64,000 nucleotides of DNA, taken from Pelecanus crispus (taxonomy: Eukaryota > Chordata > Aves > Pelecaniformes > Pelecanidae). Of this stretch, positions 14,379-29,300 are shown in pieces. The stretch lies in assembly GCF_030463565.1 (NCBI RefSeq), contig NC_134649.1:1870001-1934000 (forward strand). The letters are read 5' to 3'. A program made the translations under genes and the position numbers. Position 1 is the stretch's first letter; each line of letters starts with the position of its first letter. The notes under the pieces were generated by a model. That model worked only from the letters and a program-made list of their open reading frames with translations. It was not told where the DNA came from and ran no database searches.

Positions 14379-17300
14379 CTGGAAGGGAAGGAGGGAGCTG
14401 GAGGGACCGCGCCGGCCGCTCGCCCCCGGGGCTTCGCTTTCCTGCCAGCCCCCGGAGCCACGCCGGGGCCGTTCCGTAACTCGGCTGCTTTTGCAACGCG
14501 GCTTCATCTGCCGTGCTGCCCGCTCGCTGGGATTTAATTTCACCTTCCAGCTCGGGGATGCCCTACGCATGCAATCTGCAACCTCAGCTCCAGCAAAACA
14601 AATTCCTTCCGGGACCAAGTGCTGATGTTTCCCCAGCGCCTCCTTATGTTGTTCCCGGAAGAGGATTTTAATTAAAAAAAAAACAAACCAAAAACCAAAA
14701 CAAAAGGAGCTTAACGCGGCTCCTTTCGGGTGCTCTGTGGTTAATGCGGAGCGGGATGCTTCAAGCCACAGGCAGACACAATGCCCAGGCACTTCAGTTT
14801 GGGAGCAGAAGCAGAGACCCGCAGAGCCGTGGCTTCCCAAGCTGCACCCGGAAAATGTCCCCGCAGCCAGCGACCGTCCCCTCCGTCCCTGCGCCCAGGG
14901 CTGCGCTGCCCTACCTCGTTCTCCGTCCGCGGCGGCACGTTCTCCAGCAGGTCTATGCCGTTAACGACGACGCTCTTCTTCTCCCTCGCCGGCGCCTTAA
15001 AGACGATTTTGGATGTCTTCTTGTAGCCCTCCTTCAGCGACATCAGGATGGGATCTGAGCGGGGCAGAGCGCGGGAGCGAGTCAGGGGGGGCTGCGGCCC
15101 CCGTCCCGCTGCCCGGCCGTTTTCGGGGCTCCGTGCCGCCCACCCAGCATGGCACCGGTGGCTTTACCTCTGTTCACCCCGCTCAGCCATTCATCCGGCG
15201 TGAGGGCTGGCTCCGTACCCGGGGTCATCGGGTAGATGTCCTCTTGGTACGTTTCTGACTAAAAACACGGGGAAAGAAGAACAACCGCCTCTGTCAATCC
15301 GCTCGCGATTTTAACGGCACGTTGCAACGCGCTGCAAATGCTTGCGCTCGCTCCTTTGGCATGCAGCGATGCAGCCACCCAGGGCATCCGGGGACGTAAT
15401 AAACCGGCGTTTGCACCATGAAGTTAGATGAGAAACGCCAGCGCTGCCTGCTCGGGGCACACGCAGAGAATCTGGGAAATGCTGGCCGGCCGCCGCAGCG
15501 GAGCGGAGGGGCCGGAGGAGGACGAGCGGCTGCTGAGCTGCGGCAGAGCCCGGGATCGGCTCCTCCGCGCAGCCCTGGCCGGCGGCTGCATTTGCTTCCG
15601 GCCACAGACGGTGCTGGAAAGGCAAACGCCAAACCCTGCTCCAGCGCCGGGATATATTTTAGCAGAAACAGCCCCCAAACCTCAGGCGAGACAAGCCCCG
15701 TGTTACCTGTCGCAATGGACCAAGCTGGTTGTGCACAAAACAGTTGCCTCAAGGCCGGGAGCAATGCAGAGAGGCATTTCCTAAACACATTCCCATTAAG
15801 TCTTGGGTGAAAAACCCCCCTGGGAATCCCATGCCTGCGAAGCGTAATGATTGGGAGGTCTAAGACTGCTGCAAAGAGAGCCGGCCGTGGGACCGGTCAG
15901 CAAAGCAGTGCAAGCGGGGGCACCTCCATCACACCGGAGCCGCTACGGACGCCGCTCGCCCCCGCCAGCCTGCCCCCGCGCCCCGGGGTGCAGCGAGGGA
16001 CTCACCCTCCTCGGCACGATCATCGAGATGGGTTCGATCAGCCCCTTGAGGGTGACGAGCTTGTAGAAACGAAAGACCTCGCAGGCTGACACGTCCAGCC
16101 CGTGCTTTGGCATCACCCCTGCGGAGGAGGCGCAGACGGTAACCCCCAGGTGCTGCAAGCCGGCTGGGACCCACCCGCCTCCCCGGCACGGGGGACCCCA
16201 AAAGATCCTTGCTTTCCATCGGGAGACCTGGATCCTTGCAGAATTAATCCCTGCCATCACCCTGGGGACCTGGGGCACAGACCTGGGCCACGCCAGGGGC
16301 ATTTGCAGGGACGTTGGGAAAGGGATGAGCAGCTTTTATTTAGGAAAAAACCCACAGGAATCGCTGACTGATGTCCCTTGGGAAAGCCGTGGCACGTGTG
16401 ACAGCAGGAAGGGTGTCACCAGGCATGCACCGGACCAGGACCCAGCCCCAGCCGGGCTGCATCACCGCAGCAATGCGAATGCTGCCCCGCGAGCGTTGCA
16501 GCCCCATGCTGATGCTCCAGAGCTGGCACAGCACCGCCAAACCCATTTACAAGTTAATTAAACAGCTTAGAATCATAGAATCATTGAATCGTTTAGGTTA
16601 GAAAAGACCTTTCAGATCATCCAGTCCAACCATTAACCTACACTACCAAGCCCACCACTAAACCAATTAAGGGGAGAGGAAGAATTTCATGAGTTTCCTG
16701 GCTTGGTGGCTGGATTATTTATAATGAAAGTAAAAACCAGGAATCATTAAGGTTGGAAAGGCCCTCTAAGATCATCAGTCCAACCATCAACCCAACACCA
16801 CCGTGCCCACTAAACCATGTCCCCAAGTGCCACGTCTGCCCGTTTTTTGAACACAAAACCCCACCTTCCCTCATCTACCTTCCGCATGCAGAGCGAAGGG
16901 TCAGCAGCACAGCCATCCTTACCCAGTCCTTTTTGTGGGGCCGGGGAGCGGAACTCCATGAGATAACTCAGGTAAGGCTTTTCCGAGCCGATCTCGTAGT
17001 ACCGAATGTTGCCGTCACCCTGGAGCGAGCGCGGGGAAGAGGGAGGGTTCACTGCTTTGGCAAACACGAGGGTGAACAGACCGCGGTAACAACCCCCGGC
17101 AGCCCGTCCTTGGGGAATTCTGGAGGGATGCGGGCTGGGGCCACTGCAGCAGCATGCATCGCCCCACGGGATGCTGCCGCTCATGCCACGGCGGCGGGCA
17201 CCTCCCCAAACCAGGGATTTGTGGCCGAAGAGCCGTGTAACGCTTTGCTGGGGGCTCAGCGCAGCCCTGCCCCCGGGACGGCTCTTCTCCCCCGTGCCAT

Positions 17301-20300
17301 TTGGGGGACAGAGGCCCCTTCGCCTCCCCGGGAGATGCCGCAGCCCCCGGATGCGAATCGCAGCCCGTACCTTGCCGGCCAAGTACAGCATGTGAGTGTC
17401 GGCGTCGTAGAAAGGGAAAAGGAGACCCGAGAGCCCGTCGATCTCCTCCTCTATCAGGGGCATGGACAAGTCTTCCTGCGCGAGAGGAAAAAGCGCGTTG
17501 TTCAGGAAGATATCCCGATGCTCGCGCTGAGAGGGGGGCCCGGTGGGGACGGCGCGGCGGTGCCGGCACCCACCTGATCCCAGAGAGCGATCTGCCGCGT
17601 GTTCCAGCGCGACACCCCCGTCGTCAGCAGCCGCTTCGTGCTGCCCAGGAAGACCACCCGGTTGACGCGGTGGTTCTTGCAGCTGGCCTCCTGCAAGACA
17701 GGAGCGCGCTGGCCGGCAGCCCCCCGCCCCTCCCTCGCCTTGGGAAGCCCCTTCCTTGGGGGCTACCCCGACCCGCCACCCCCCCAGTGCCTCTCCCCGG
17801 TGAAACGCCGGCTCTGTGCTGGCGGGGCGGCAGCCGGCATGGAGGTACCGTGATTCGGCGCCCGTCCCCTGCGCAAAATGAAAAAGCCCATCTGCCTTAA
17901 TATCCAATATCGCCTTCACCGAGAAAGCATCGTCTTCCTCCAAACTGTGGCTCTCTCTGGAACTTCCTGCACCCCTCCCTAATTTCTCCTATTTTCCACA
18001 AATCCTTAATTAACAAAAGAAATAAAGCCTCCACCTCCTGTGCTTGGGATGAGGCAGAGCCCTCCCCATCATCTCCACCTAATTAAAACAACCAGCCCCT
18101 CCCCACAGCAGAGAGTCGCCTGCAGACCCTGACACGCACAAAACATCGCATCACGAGCCGGTACAGTTCCTTGCAAATGTTTTTGCACGTTTCAGTAGGA
18201 TTCCTCCCCAAGATCTTATTTCCAACCCCCGGCTTCCCACGCAGCACTCAGCACCCCGGCACGAGCACCGCACCTGCAAGACCCTGCCGGAGCGCGGCTC
18301 CACGACCCGCAGCTTCTTGTCCTTGCAGGTGGTGGCCAGGAGGCTGCCGTCGGTGTTGAAGGACATGCAGAGGATGACGTCCGTGTGGCAATCGATCATC
18401 TTCACCGGCTCCCCGATGTCCAGGTTCCAGATGAGGACCTGCGGGAAGCGGGGAGGCTGCCCCGGCGTCTCCACTGCTGGTGACCCCCCACCCCTCCTGC
18501 AACCTCCAGTTCTGCTTTAGGCATCTTCATATAGAATCATCTAGGTTGGAAAAGACCTTTAAGGTCGTCCAGGCCAACCATTAACCTAACACTACCAAGT
18601 CCACCACTAAACCAATTCAGGCGAGAGGAAGAATTTCATGTTTCCTGCCTTGGTGGCTGGATTATTTCTTAATGAAAGTAAAACTAGGAATCATTAAGGT
18701 TGGAAAGGATCTCTAAGATCATCAGCCCAACCATCAACCCAACACCCCCATGCCCACTAAACCATGTCCCCAAGTGCCACCTCTGCCCGTTTTTTGAACC
18801 CCTCCAGGGATGGGGACTCCCCCACCTCTCTGGGCAGCCTGTTCCAATGCTTGACCACTCTTTCCATGAAGAAATTTCTCCCAGTATCCAACCTAAACCT
18901 CTCCTGACGCAGCTTGAGCCCATTTCCTCTCGTCCTATCGCTAACTACATGGGAGAAGAGCCCGACCCCCCTCCCTGCCCCCTCCTGCCAGGAGCTGCAG
19001 AGCGATGAGGTCTCCCCTCAGCCTCCTCTTCTCCAGGCTGAACACCCCCAGCTCCCTCAGCCGCTCCCCACCAGCCCTGTGCTCCAGACCCTGCCCCAGC
19101 TCCGCTGCCCTTCCCTGGACACGCTCCAGCACCCCAATGTCCTCCTTGTGCTGAGGGGCCCACAACTGGACACAGCATTCCAGGTGTGGCCTCACCAGTG
19201 CTGAGTACAGGGGACAATCACCTCCCTACTCCTGCTGGCCACACTATCCCTGACACAAGCCAGGATGCTGTTGGCCTTCAGCCAACGTCTCCTATTTTGG
19301 CTGAAATCACCCCTTCGTCACCCACAAATCCCCTTCCCTCCTCCCAGGGCTGCCCTGCAGCTCGTGCAAAATTAAAATAGCCCTTGCGAGCGGGTGCAAG
19401 ACCCTTGCACGAGGGAAGGCGCAGTCTGCTGCGCGACACAGTGGGTCGTTTTCTGCCAGCCAGCAGGGTCCTGGCTGCAGGCAGGTGACTCCCACCCGTG
19501 CCATGAGCAGGGAAAGCCTCTGCAAGGGAACCCCAGGCAGCGGCCGAGCACAAGGAGCGGGGCCGGGCAGTGCTCACCTTATAGTCGTAGCCGGCGCTGA
19601 AGAGGATGTTGTTGGTGGTGGGGTGCCACTCGACGAGGCCGACGCGCCGGCTGTGCCCGTACAGCTCCAGGACGGCCTCCGTCATGTTCCTCTTCAGGCC
19701 GCCCTCGGGGATCTCCCAGATCCGCACCTGCGGGACGGGGCAGGCATCGGGATGGGTTTGGGAGCCCTGCGAGGACCCCGACACCCGCCCGGGGGGGCTC
19801 CGAGCTGCTGAATCCCAGTGCCAGCGGCCTCATCCTGCGCCCCAATGCATGTCCCAGGGGTCCATCCAGTCCCCTGCGAGGGCAGAGCGGGAGCACGGCG
19901 AGTCCGTCCCATCAGACCAACAAGCTCCAGGGGAAGAGTAGCCCCAAAAAAAGCAGCGGTATCACCCCTGGACCATGAGTGCTGAGGAAAAGGACCCGAT
20001 GAAGCCAATGCAGCACACCCAGGGGAGACCCCCGCTGCCGTCAGCCTCGCCGGGAGCTGCCGCTCACCCAGCCGGGAAAAGCTGCGTTAAAACCAAGCCA
20101 GAAAAGCCTCTGCAGAGAAGGTGCTTGCTGAACAAAAGGAGGCAAGGCACTGGGACAGAATAAGGCTTCTGTAGCATCTCTTCTTCAATTAAACAGCTCC
20201 AGATAATGCTATCAAAGGGCGGTTATAGACGCTTTCATCTCCACGGCAGGTCACCGGTATGAAGGCGAAGTGACCTGGCACATTTATCTAACCCTCCCCG

Positions 20301-23300
20301 GTCTCTCCATGCCCAAGCACCCTGGCCCCATCCGAGCAGCGAGACACGGGGTCCTGCCAGCCCTGCGGCTTCCCGGAGCCACCCGAAACCCGGCAGCGTT
20401 TGGTGGTGCGTGCACGTCACCGCGGTTCAGACGGAGAGATGAAACGGCCGAGCTTTGCGCTCTCATCTCCTCCCCGCAGCAGGCTGCCTTGGCCGGCGCG
20501 CTCGTCCTTCCCAGAGCCTTCATCTCACCCCGGCTCTAATATCAGCTGCGGACACGTCGCATCACCTTTAAGCAACGCTCGTTAAAAAAGCCGAAGGGTA
20601 TCGAATGCAGCACACGGCCCGTGCGGGTTCCCTTCCGCCTCCTCCGCCAGCACCTCGAAAGACGAGCTTGCTTTTGGGGTTGCTTTTGGCAGCCAGGGCC
20701 GCGCTGCCCCAGGGAGCACCGCTGAGTTGCAATAAAGCTTTTCCAGAACAGGGAATATCTGGGAGGCTGCTGCCTGGGGAGGACTGATCCTGCTGCCCCT
20801 TTGGTCGCTCCTCCCTCTCTTCACCAGCACCCCCAAGGGTGACCCCGTCCAGCCACGGGCTGAGCTACAGCCGGGGAGCAAAAGTTAATTTGCAATATTG
20901 CACTGAAAAATCTGCATAAAGATGTACAGGCGGCGCGGTGTTTTCTGCCCGAACCGGCACATTTAGAGGTGGGAGACACTGCTCTTTGGGTTGCGGGGCG
21001 TGCGGAGGAATAGAATCATGGAATCGTTTAGGTTAGAAAAGACCTTTAAGATCATCAAATCCAACCAAGGAAACGGCGTTAGGAGAGAGACAGGGCTAAG
21101 AGGCCGGTTCGGCTCGGAGGGACGATTCTGAGAGCATCAGCAGTTTTCAAACAAGGCGCAACACGAGGAACAAGCAACACAGCCCTGATCGCTGGGTGTC
21201 GAAGGAAGCGGTTATGAAAGCGGCGGGTTACAAAAGGGCTGTTGCCAAACCTCCGGCTGCGCCTTGCTCCGGCTGCCTGCACCCAGGAGGGCTCCGAGCG
21301 AGCTCTGCACGCCGGAGACGCGCCCGCGGCACGCTCGCTGCTCGGGGCGCGCGCCGTCGGAGCCGGGGCGGGGGACACGCGCGGGGAAACCTTCGGGCGC
21401 TCAGCTGCGACGCCCGGGCTCCCTGCATCCTCAGGGTCCGCTCAGCTGGGAGCTCCCTCCTGCTTTTCGCCGTGCAGGTGGCCTAAAGGATGGTTATTAA
21501 GTGCATCCTGCATCCGTGCTCGGCCGGGAAGCATCGCTGGGGCTCTGCAGCACGGCATCACCTCTGCGGTCTGCTCCTAACCGAGTTGCATCATTCTTTG
21601 TGTCTTGCAAAAAAAAAAAAAAAAAGGGAGGGGCAAGTGCCAGGGACAGGCTATTTTAGGCAGGTTTCCCCATTAGCGTGGCCACTATGACCTGAAAATG
21701 GACGTGTCGGAACTGGTTGCAGTGCTAACGCCATTCTGTTGCCAGCAGAGGCATAGCTGGAGCTAACCCAAAACTCAAGCGTTGCGTTTCGACACCTCGT
21801 CCCATCCTGGGATGGAAATGATGCTTTTGGAAAATTATAATTAAAAAAACCAGAGGAACAGCCCTAGAAGAGCCTCTCTCCACCCTCCTCCCGTGACACC
21901 AGGGAGAGCAGCGGGGATGGGACGCAGCCTGTGAAACCAGAGGCTTCCTCTCCCACCCATCCTAAGAAACCTTCTTGATAAAATTTTCCCCGAAACGCCG
22001 CGTTCCGCAAAGAGATGTATCCTGCAAACAGGAGAGTGTGCTGCAAAATCCCCCTTCTAGCTCTGCATGCCACATCAGCTCGCTGCGCCTGAGTGCACGG
22101 AGAGCTCCGGCACAGGGAAAACGCGGAGCCTGAAACACCTACGGAGGTTGGGCAATTCCCCTTTTAATCTTCCCGCTTGGTTTGTCCTGCCCTTTAAAAG
22201 CTCCTTCCCAAAAAGCCTTCACAGCATTTCAGCAACTGCGGCGGGATGGGGAACTGAAGGATCAGCCCTGCCACTAATTGTCCTGCGAGGACGAGTAACG
22301 AATTAACACTCCCGATGCCCCAAGGGAGAGCATCAGGCGAGGACAGACGCCGTTATCTGAGCAGGGACAGGCAGGTACGGATGGATACGGGTTTGACAGC
22401 GAGGGAGAAATTACAGGAGGGGTTTCAAGCAGGGGGATGACCTGGGTGGGCTGCAAGAGAGATCACTCTCCAGCAAGGCAGCGTCAAACCGTGGCCGCTA
22501 ATATCGGGTCCTGCCAAGCCATAAAATCCTCATCGCCCCCTTGGAGAGGATTAACCGGTAGCGATGCTCCGGGGACCAGGCTGCGCACGTTGTCCTCTCC
22601 GTACAGTGCACGCTGGAGGAAAGACACGAGTCCGGAGCTGGACCGGCCGGCTGCATCGCCGCGCTCGTGGCAGGTCCTCTGTGCCGGCGGTGTCCCCAGC
22701 CCGGGGCTGACGGTGCCCTCGAGTGACAAATATCATGCAAATACTCGGTTTTCTGCAGCTTGGACTCCACGAGGACCCGAGCATCCTCTCTCTTTGATAA
22801 CGACCATTGGCCTGAACTTCTCCAAACCTCCTGGGAGCCAGCAGAGAGAGCCCGAAGGTGCAAGACCTGCCCATAAGCAGCACCCTGGGCACGGGGTGGC
22901 ACCAGGAGCCACGAGCCCACCCAGCTGCAGGGCCGCTCCCCTCCGATTCATCCCCATCGGGGGGAACCCCCCCACCGGATGGCCTCAGGGGCAATTAACT
23001 TAATTTCCCAGGTTTAACGATGGCTCATGAAGTCTTCCCAGTACCCTCCCTCCCTCCCAGCAGCTCCTATTCCCCGGCGACCATGTATAAAACGTGATGA
23101 ATTAAAGTGGGAGACAGCTCACCGTGATTCATGGCCATGATCTGAATTTTTTTCCCCACTCAATATCTTCCTTGACAAGCTTTCAGCTCATAAAAAAATG
23201 CCAATATACCGAACTGAAGGAGAGGATGAGACATTAGGTGATCATACAGTGAAACGCGAAGGATCAGGCAAGGCAGATTTGTAACTGGTTAAAAACTGGA

Positions 23301-26300
23301 TCACCCCAAACCCTGGCTTTTGCCGTGCAGAACGGGCGACGGTTTCTGATTTCTCCCTTGTACAAAGGCTTTTTTTTCCTTTACAATACAGCCTTTGGGA
23401 TGGACTTGTTTGCGTCCAGAAAATAAAAAGGAGGAGGATGCAAATAACCGCTATGTAAAGACGATCTGATTCATTATCCCCCAGCCTGCAAAACCGCCTT
23501 TTGCTCGTATCGCTTGATGGATCAGGCCATGAGAGCATTTGCAGCCCCTGCGGTCCCTGATAGCAAGAAGGATTAATAATAGCATTGCTGTTGGGCTTGG
23601 GAAAAAAAAAAAAAAAAAAGACGTTGTTGTGCATAGCTGTACGGCTTATCTGCAGCAGGGGACACAGAAAGAGCAGCGCTGTGACGATAAGTGACAGCGG
23701 GGACAGCGGAGGAGCTGGGCACCAGCCCCAGCCCCTGCCCCACCGACACAGGAGCCGGGGATTGGCACGATTTGCCTCTTGCTCTGCATCAATCTCTCAC
23801 CCCCTCTCCGTTCCTGAGACTGCTGAGCCATCAGCCACCCCGCAGTGCCTCCGGCAGCCCCTACCCCACATCTCTCGGTACATAAATTAGGGGCAGGAGG
23901 GGACACGGAGCTGCACGAGCGCTCGCCCCCCCGGGAGGTGCCGGCCCGAAGCGTCCCAGCTCACCGAGGTGTCTTCGGAGCACGACGCGATGATGTTCTC
24001 AATGAAGGGATTCCACTTGATGTCCAGCACGTTGCCCTGGTGACCGCAGACTTTGGGGTAGTTTGGTTCGATCCGGCCTGTCTGTAATTTAAAATAAACC
24101 CAAAAAAAGAGAGGGAAAAAAATAAAATTTAGTGATACAGCTGGTCTTTTTAAGGCTGGAGCCTCGTTAGGGGAGAGAGCTCCATAGCTCATGCTGGGAT
24201 GGGGGTTTTGGCTGGAGGAGATGCCCGGCTGAGGCAGGGATTGGTTTTGCCCCATCGATATTCCCAGCAGCCGATCCGTGTGCGAGAAGGGGTTTCTGCA
24301 AACACAACCCCCCAGGGCTGCCCAGCCCTGGGAGGGGGCACCACCAGCTGGGGAGCTCAGTAGGAAACCTTCGGCTGACCCTCTGAAGCCACGGGCAAAA
24401 GGGCTGGAAGGGACTCGAGAGGCTCCGAACCGACCCTCGGGGCAGATCAGCCATGGGGCCACGCATGAACTATTTGGTACTTTCCTCCCAAACTCCGGAA
24501 GCGACCTTGAGCAAGGTGTGCACGTGTACCCCGCGGGACAAATCCCCAGCCGCTTCGGGATCGTCAACACTTGCTCAACGACGCTAACAACCTGTGCCAC
24601 CGCTTGATGGGATCCTTCCCCACAGGTGGAAATCCTTGCAAGACTTTTAGGGACGGTCCGGTCTCGCCATCCCGGCAGAGCGAGGACCGGCAGAGCTCCG
24701 CAGCGGAGGACGGCGCGCGGCACTCGGCACAGCCTCCTCTCAAGGTTCCCATCGCAGGCGGGTTGCGGGAGCCCCCTGCGCCTTGCAGGGACCTCGCAGG
24801 GAGCCGCCGCGGCCAGCCGGCCACCCCACCGCCCTTCCTTCTCCTGCGCTGGCTCCTCGCCGCAGCCCGGAGGTGGTGGCACGCTCGCAGCGTGCAAACT
24901 AACTAGGTCAGCACGACGCAGCCACTAAATATTTCATAGCCCTTCCGGCGCTGACCTTTGAACATATCGAGCTCCTGGCTCCATTTAACTCGAACAAAGA
25001 AACGCACCGAGGATAACGCGCTGCATTTTTACCATCCGCGGCTAAGGGCGATGGCTAGGAGAGCCCTGGGCAGCCGGATCAGGCCCAGGGGCTCACCCCT
25101 GCACCGTCACTGCTGGGAAGGTTTATTTGAATTAATTTGCTCCCAGGGAGACACGACTGCTAATTGCCAGGCAGCCACGGTGCCCGCTGCCGCGCTGCAC
25201 GGCCGGTCGCAGCTCCGGTGAACGCCAGCCGGCACCAGCGCGGTGGGGACGGAGATGCAGAAAACCACGGCAGGGAGAAACGCAGGCAACCGCCACCCTC
25301 CCCGAGCCCGCTTTATCAATTTTAAAATACTTTTCATAGGCATTCTTCTTAGAGTGAAAAGCCAGTTCTCGCTCAAGCTGCTGCAACAGCTCTAAGTCAT
25401 CCCTTGGACGTGGCTCATATATAAGATAAAAACTAGGCTGGCCTTAAAGCACCGGGGACTCAGTTTTATGGGTTATTTCAGTTATCGAGGCAAAGGGGAA
25501 AAAAAAAATAGGTGCCTGCTCTCGTTGCCTTCAGCTCATGAACAAATGGACACCCTCGGCTCCATCACGGGCCGGCTAACAGGGTCATTTGCAGTCCTTC
25601 CCCTCTGCCCTTCTGCGCAGTCTCTTACAAATGCTGCCGAATTCCCCGGCGTGCGACAGGCGCGAGATCACGTCCCCGTTAGCCGCTCCGTGACGAGCAC
25701 TTAACGCAAGACTGATTTCTAACTCGCGAGCTTCTCTCTAATTAGGGCACGTTACGCAAATTCCCTACCCATATGGCGCAGGGTTCATTTTCCCTGGGGT
25801 GACTGATACCTGCCGCTGTGATTTTAACCTCCATTAGGGCCAATTTCAGGGCTGTCAGGGCAGGGATGGATGGAAGAGCCGGGACGGGGCGGCTGCACCC
25901 GCCTCCTCCTTCAGCTGCCGACAGCATCACTTCGGCTCGCTCAGAGCGCCTAAATTCTGATAATTCTGCCCATCAGCAACAGCCTGGCTCGGGTCTGAGC
26001 TGCCACGTCAGCCCGGGACCCTGAACTGCCTCCTGCCATCCACAAACGCGTTTCCGTCGCCGCACCTACCCGGCAGCTTTGCCCCAGGTAGGCGGCAGGG
26101 ACCGGCGTACACAACGCTTCCGACGTTATCGAGCAGCGTTGTGCTGCTTTCCTGGTTAACGCCGCGGGCGTGGCTTTTATCAGTGCCACCATAAATCAGT
26201 TCAGGTTTTTAGGGATCAAAACAAGCAAAGTGACTTTCTGACAGCTTCGCCAGGGTGACCCAAACCTCTGGCAGCCGGGGGCTGTGGGTGATGCCGCGGC

Positions 26301-29300
26301 TGGAGGAACGGTCCCCTGAACCTGATCCCCTGAATCCCCCCCAAATTTCTTTGCCTAGATTACACCAAGCACCCAAACGCTGGAGCATCCCATAGGAAGG
26401 GCGATACATTAAAGCACGCATCCCCCATGGATTTTAAATTTTCCTTTTACTCAGCGGCAAAGGCAGCCCCTTGGGAAGCCCCTGTGACGCCAAACCTGCC
26501 CGGTGGGGGCGATGGCCCCCCGCGTCTCAGGGATCCCCCCAGAACGCTCAGATCTCCACGCTGGAAGCCAACGGTCCCCAGGAAAAGCGAGGTCCAAGGA
26601 GGAGCACGACTGACCGAGCGCTGAGAGTATGCGGGCCATAACGCAAGGAAAATCATTAGAGAAGACAAACGCTTCATTTAAATAAAAATAATAAATTATA
26701 AAATATAAATAATAATAAAAGTAATAAAAATAATAAAAAATTAATAAAAATAAAAATAAATAATAAAACCAATAAATTATAAATAAATAATTTCCAATGC
26801 AGAGCCTAGAAAAGAGATTTGATCAAAAAAGTAGTTTTCCACTAAATTGAATTTTTTAATTGAATTTGAATCTGATTTTTCAGGTTCTTTAAGTTTTCCC
26901 ATGGGGAAAAAAAAAACCCCAAATTCTGCCCTCCTTTCACAGGTGGGGAGGAGCTGGCATGGGTGGGGAGAGCTCAGTCCTGCGCCCCACAGCCCTGGCG
27001 AGAGGGCGAGGGGCTTTGGGTCTCATCCCGCACACGAGCATCACACGGAGCAAAGCCCGAGCTGCAGGGATGCAGCCCCCGGGACAAGCAGCCAAGGTTT
27101 GGGAAGGAAAAAGCCCCAAGGTGAGACACAAGGCGGGGGGAAAGGCAGCGACGGTGGCGCTTCGTTAGCGCGCGAAGCTCTGCCTTCCCGCTCCCGCCCA
27201 GCGACCCTCCCGTGAATTAATGGGATGCAAAGCACAGCTTTACGGGTTATTACAGTAAGTACACCAGCAGACATGGCTTACCCAAACAGCGCGGATTATC
27301 TAGCTTTCCCCCTCCCCGTTTCCATATTTGCATTAGCATGACATCATTAACACGCTGGCTAGAGTAGAAATTCATGCAGCAGCTGTTAAATTCCAGGCGG
27401 ACAGACCTCTTAATGGCACCAGTTAATATGCAATCACTTTAATTTTGAGCAAACAGCCGAGTGATCTCCTTTGCAAAGTAGATCTGATGGGTTTTGTCAA
27501 AATTCATTAGGCTTTCAAGTGGACGAAACAGGAGTTTGGTTACCAGGGATAGTTTCTGCCCAAGAAATCAAGAGTTTTGACTCAAATAAGTTGAAAGCAG
27601 CCAGCGTGCGGGAGCTGCCACGGTGCCCACAGCAAGGGACAGCCCTTGTGCGAGAGCAGCGGTGGGTTGTGCCCATGGCCAAGGCACATGAAAGAGGAGA
27701 AGGAGCCAAATAAAGGGAATAAAAAGAAAAAAATATATTTAAAAAAAAAAAAAATCAGGGATTCATGCCATAGCTTCCCATTTAGCCATTCTTAGAGGGA
27801 CCTTGCCAGCAGCCATGCATTAAGCCGCAGTGAATCCTAATCGCTGGATCCTGGCTAGGGGAAGCTCGCTGACCCAGATAGCGTCCCTTCAGCGAGAGCC
27901 GTGCCGTGGGGCAGCTCCCCGGGCTCCGGCAATCTGACATTTTCCATGGCGCGCACTGGAAGGAGCAAGCTTTCCAGCAATTGCAGCCCCTCAAAGCCCT
28001 CCCTTCACTGGAGCAATTAGGAGCACTTGAAAAGGAGAAAGTTATTTGTATACGTCTCGGGGGGGAACGGGAAGAAAGGACAATGAATTTTTTAAGCTGG
28101 TTGAATTATTTTGCTGCTTGGTGACCGAGAAGGAAGCCTTCCCCTGGGCATGGCTGGAACACAGCGAGGGCAGAGGGACCGGCAGCGAGGGCAGAGCCCA
28201 GGAGGGACGGATGCACGGCCCTGGGAGGTCGGACTGCCCCGGGAAGGGGAACACCATCACTAGGAGAAAAGCCTCCTTATTCTTAGAAGCATCACTTTTA
28301 AGCACTCTTAAGTCATCAAAGCGTTGCTGTGAGGGGCGTGAGCTCACGAGCAATTTTGGCACCAGAGTCCATCTCGGTGAACCTCTTGGCCATCGGCAGA
28401 GCGCAGCGAGGGGAAGCGTTACCACTTCGGACCCTCCAAGAAGCACCAGCTGCAGTCTCGCAATGGCAGGGCTCCGCATTCGCTTTGCAACAAACCAGCA
28501 GGAAGCTCAGATAAATCATTTTAATAGATGTATTTCATAAAACCTGTCACCAGCTTCCCTGGAAATACAAGCCCAGACCCGTTTCCAAATCCTCGTGTTC
28601 CCTATGAAGCTCTACAAGCGTGGCGAAAACCTTTATTCGCCTCTACCCTCAAACCAATCCTGCAGGGAAAACTTTACAGAAACAGCAGCAGCATCCATCC
28701 GGCATCAACACCAGCACCTTCAGAGCCTGTCCCTGGGTGCGGAACATCCCCGAGGAAGGGGCACCCACCCCCAGCCCGGGGACGGCCACGCCACCCTTCC
28801 CCACCCAGCAGCTTCCCCCAGGTGCCCGCTGATCCCTTATTAGCTTTTAGAGGGGGATCAGGGAAGCGCTGCCTGAGCCGTAGGGGATTTAGAGGGTTTC
28901 CCAGGAAATCCTTGAGTACACACAAGTCTCCAGTGGCTGAGATTAAGAGTAAATACATTTACTGCTGTCTTTTTAAAGGAGGTCTCTCCGACTCGAGAAC
29001 CAAAGAGGAGGAAATTACACAGAATTCCCAGATTGCCAACTGATTTCGGTACAAGGGAAGGTGGCTGCAGGTGAACCGGTCTTCATTAGCAACCAAGTCA
29101 AACAGAACCAGCACAGGGCGAGAGAGAAACTGGACAAACCCTTGGCAGGGACCCAGAAAACCCATCGCCGCGACGCGCTGCCGCCTGCACGCTCTCCCCA
29201 CACGGTAGCGGGGACCAGCCCCGGCTGAGAGCCCACGGGAAGGGGGAGGCGAGAGGAGGGCTGCGGGCACAGCTGGGCATCACATCTGCCCCACGAGCTG

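Larger units (their letters stand above)
14379..19577 (-). other. CORO2B: Introns of the compact CORO2B 3' half (exons 4-12)
   Basis: The introns between exons 12 and 4 are 94 to about 1,140 nt long. Those longer than 300 nt are 14379-14914, 15259-16005, 16119-16922, 17020-17370, 17691-18273 and 18439-19577. Two carry antisense-to-window CR1 copies (16569-16855 and 18531-19283), which are in sense with CORO2B. The rest is GC-rich unique sequence with no further exon seen. Confidence 0.85.

Noticed and set aside
16810..17943. 377-codon minus-strand frame
   Set aside because: It joins CORO2B exons 8 and 7 with the introns around them. Only 16923-17019 and 17371-17475 are coding.
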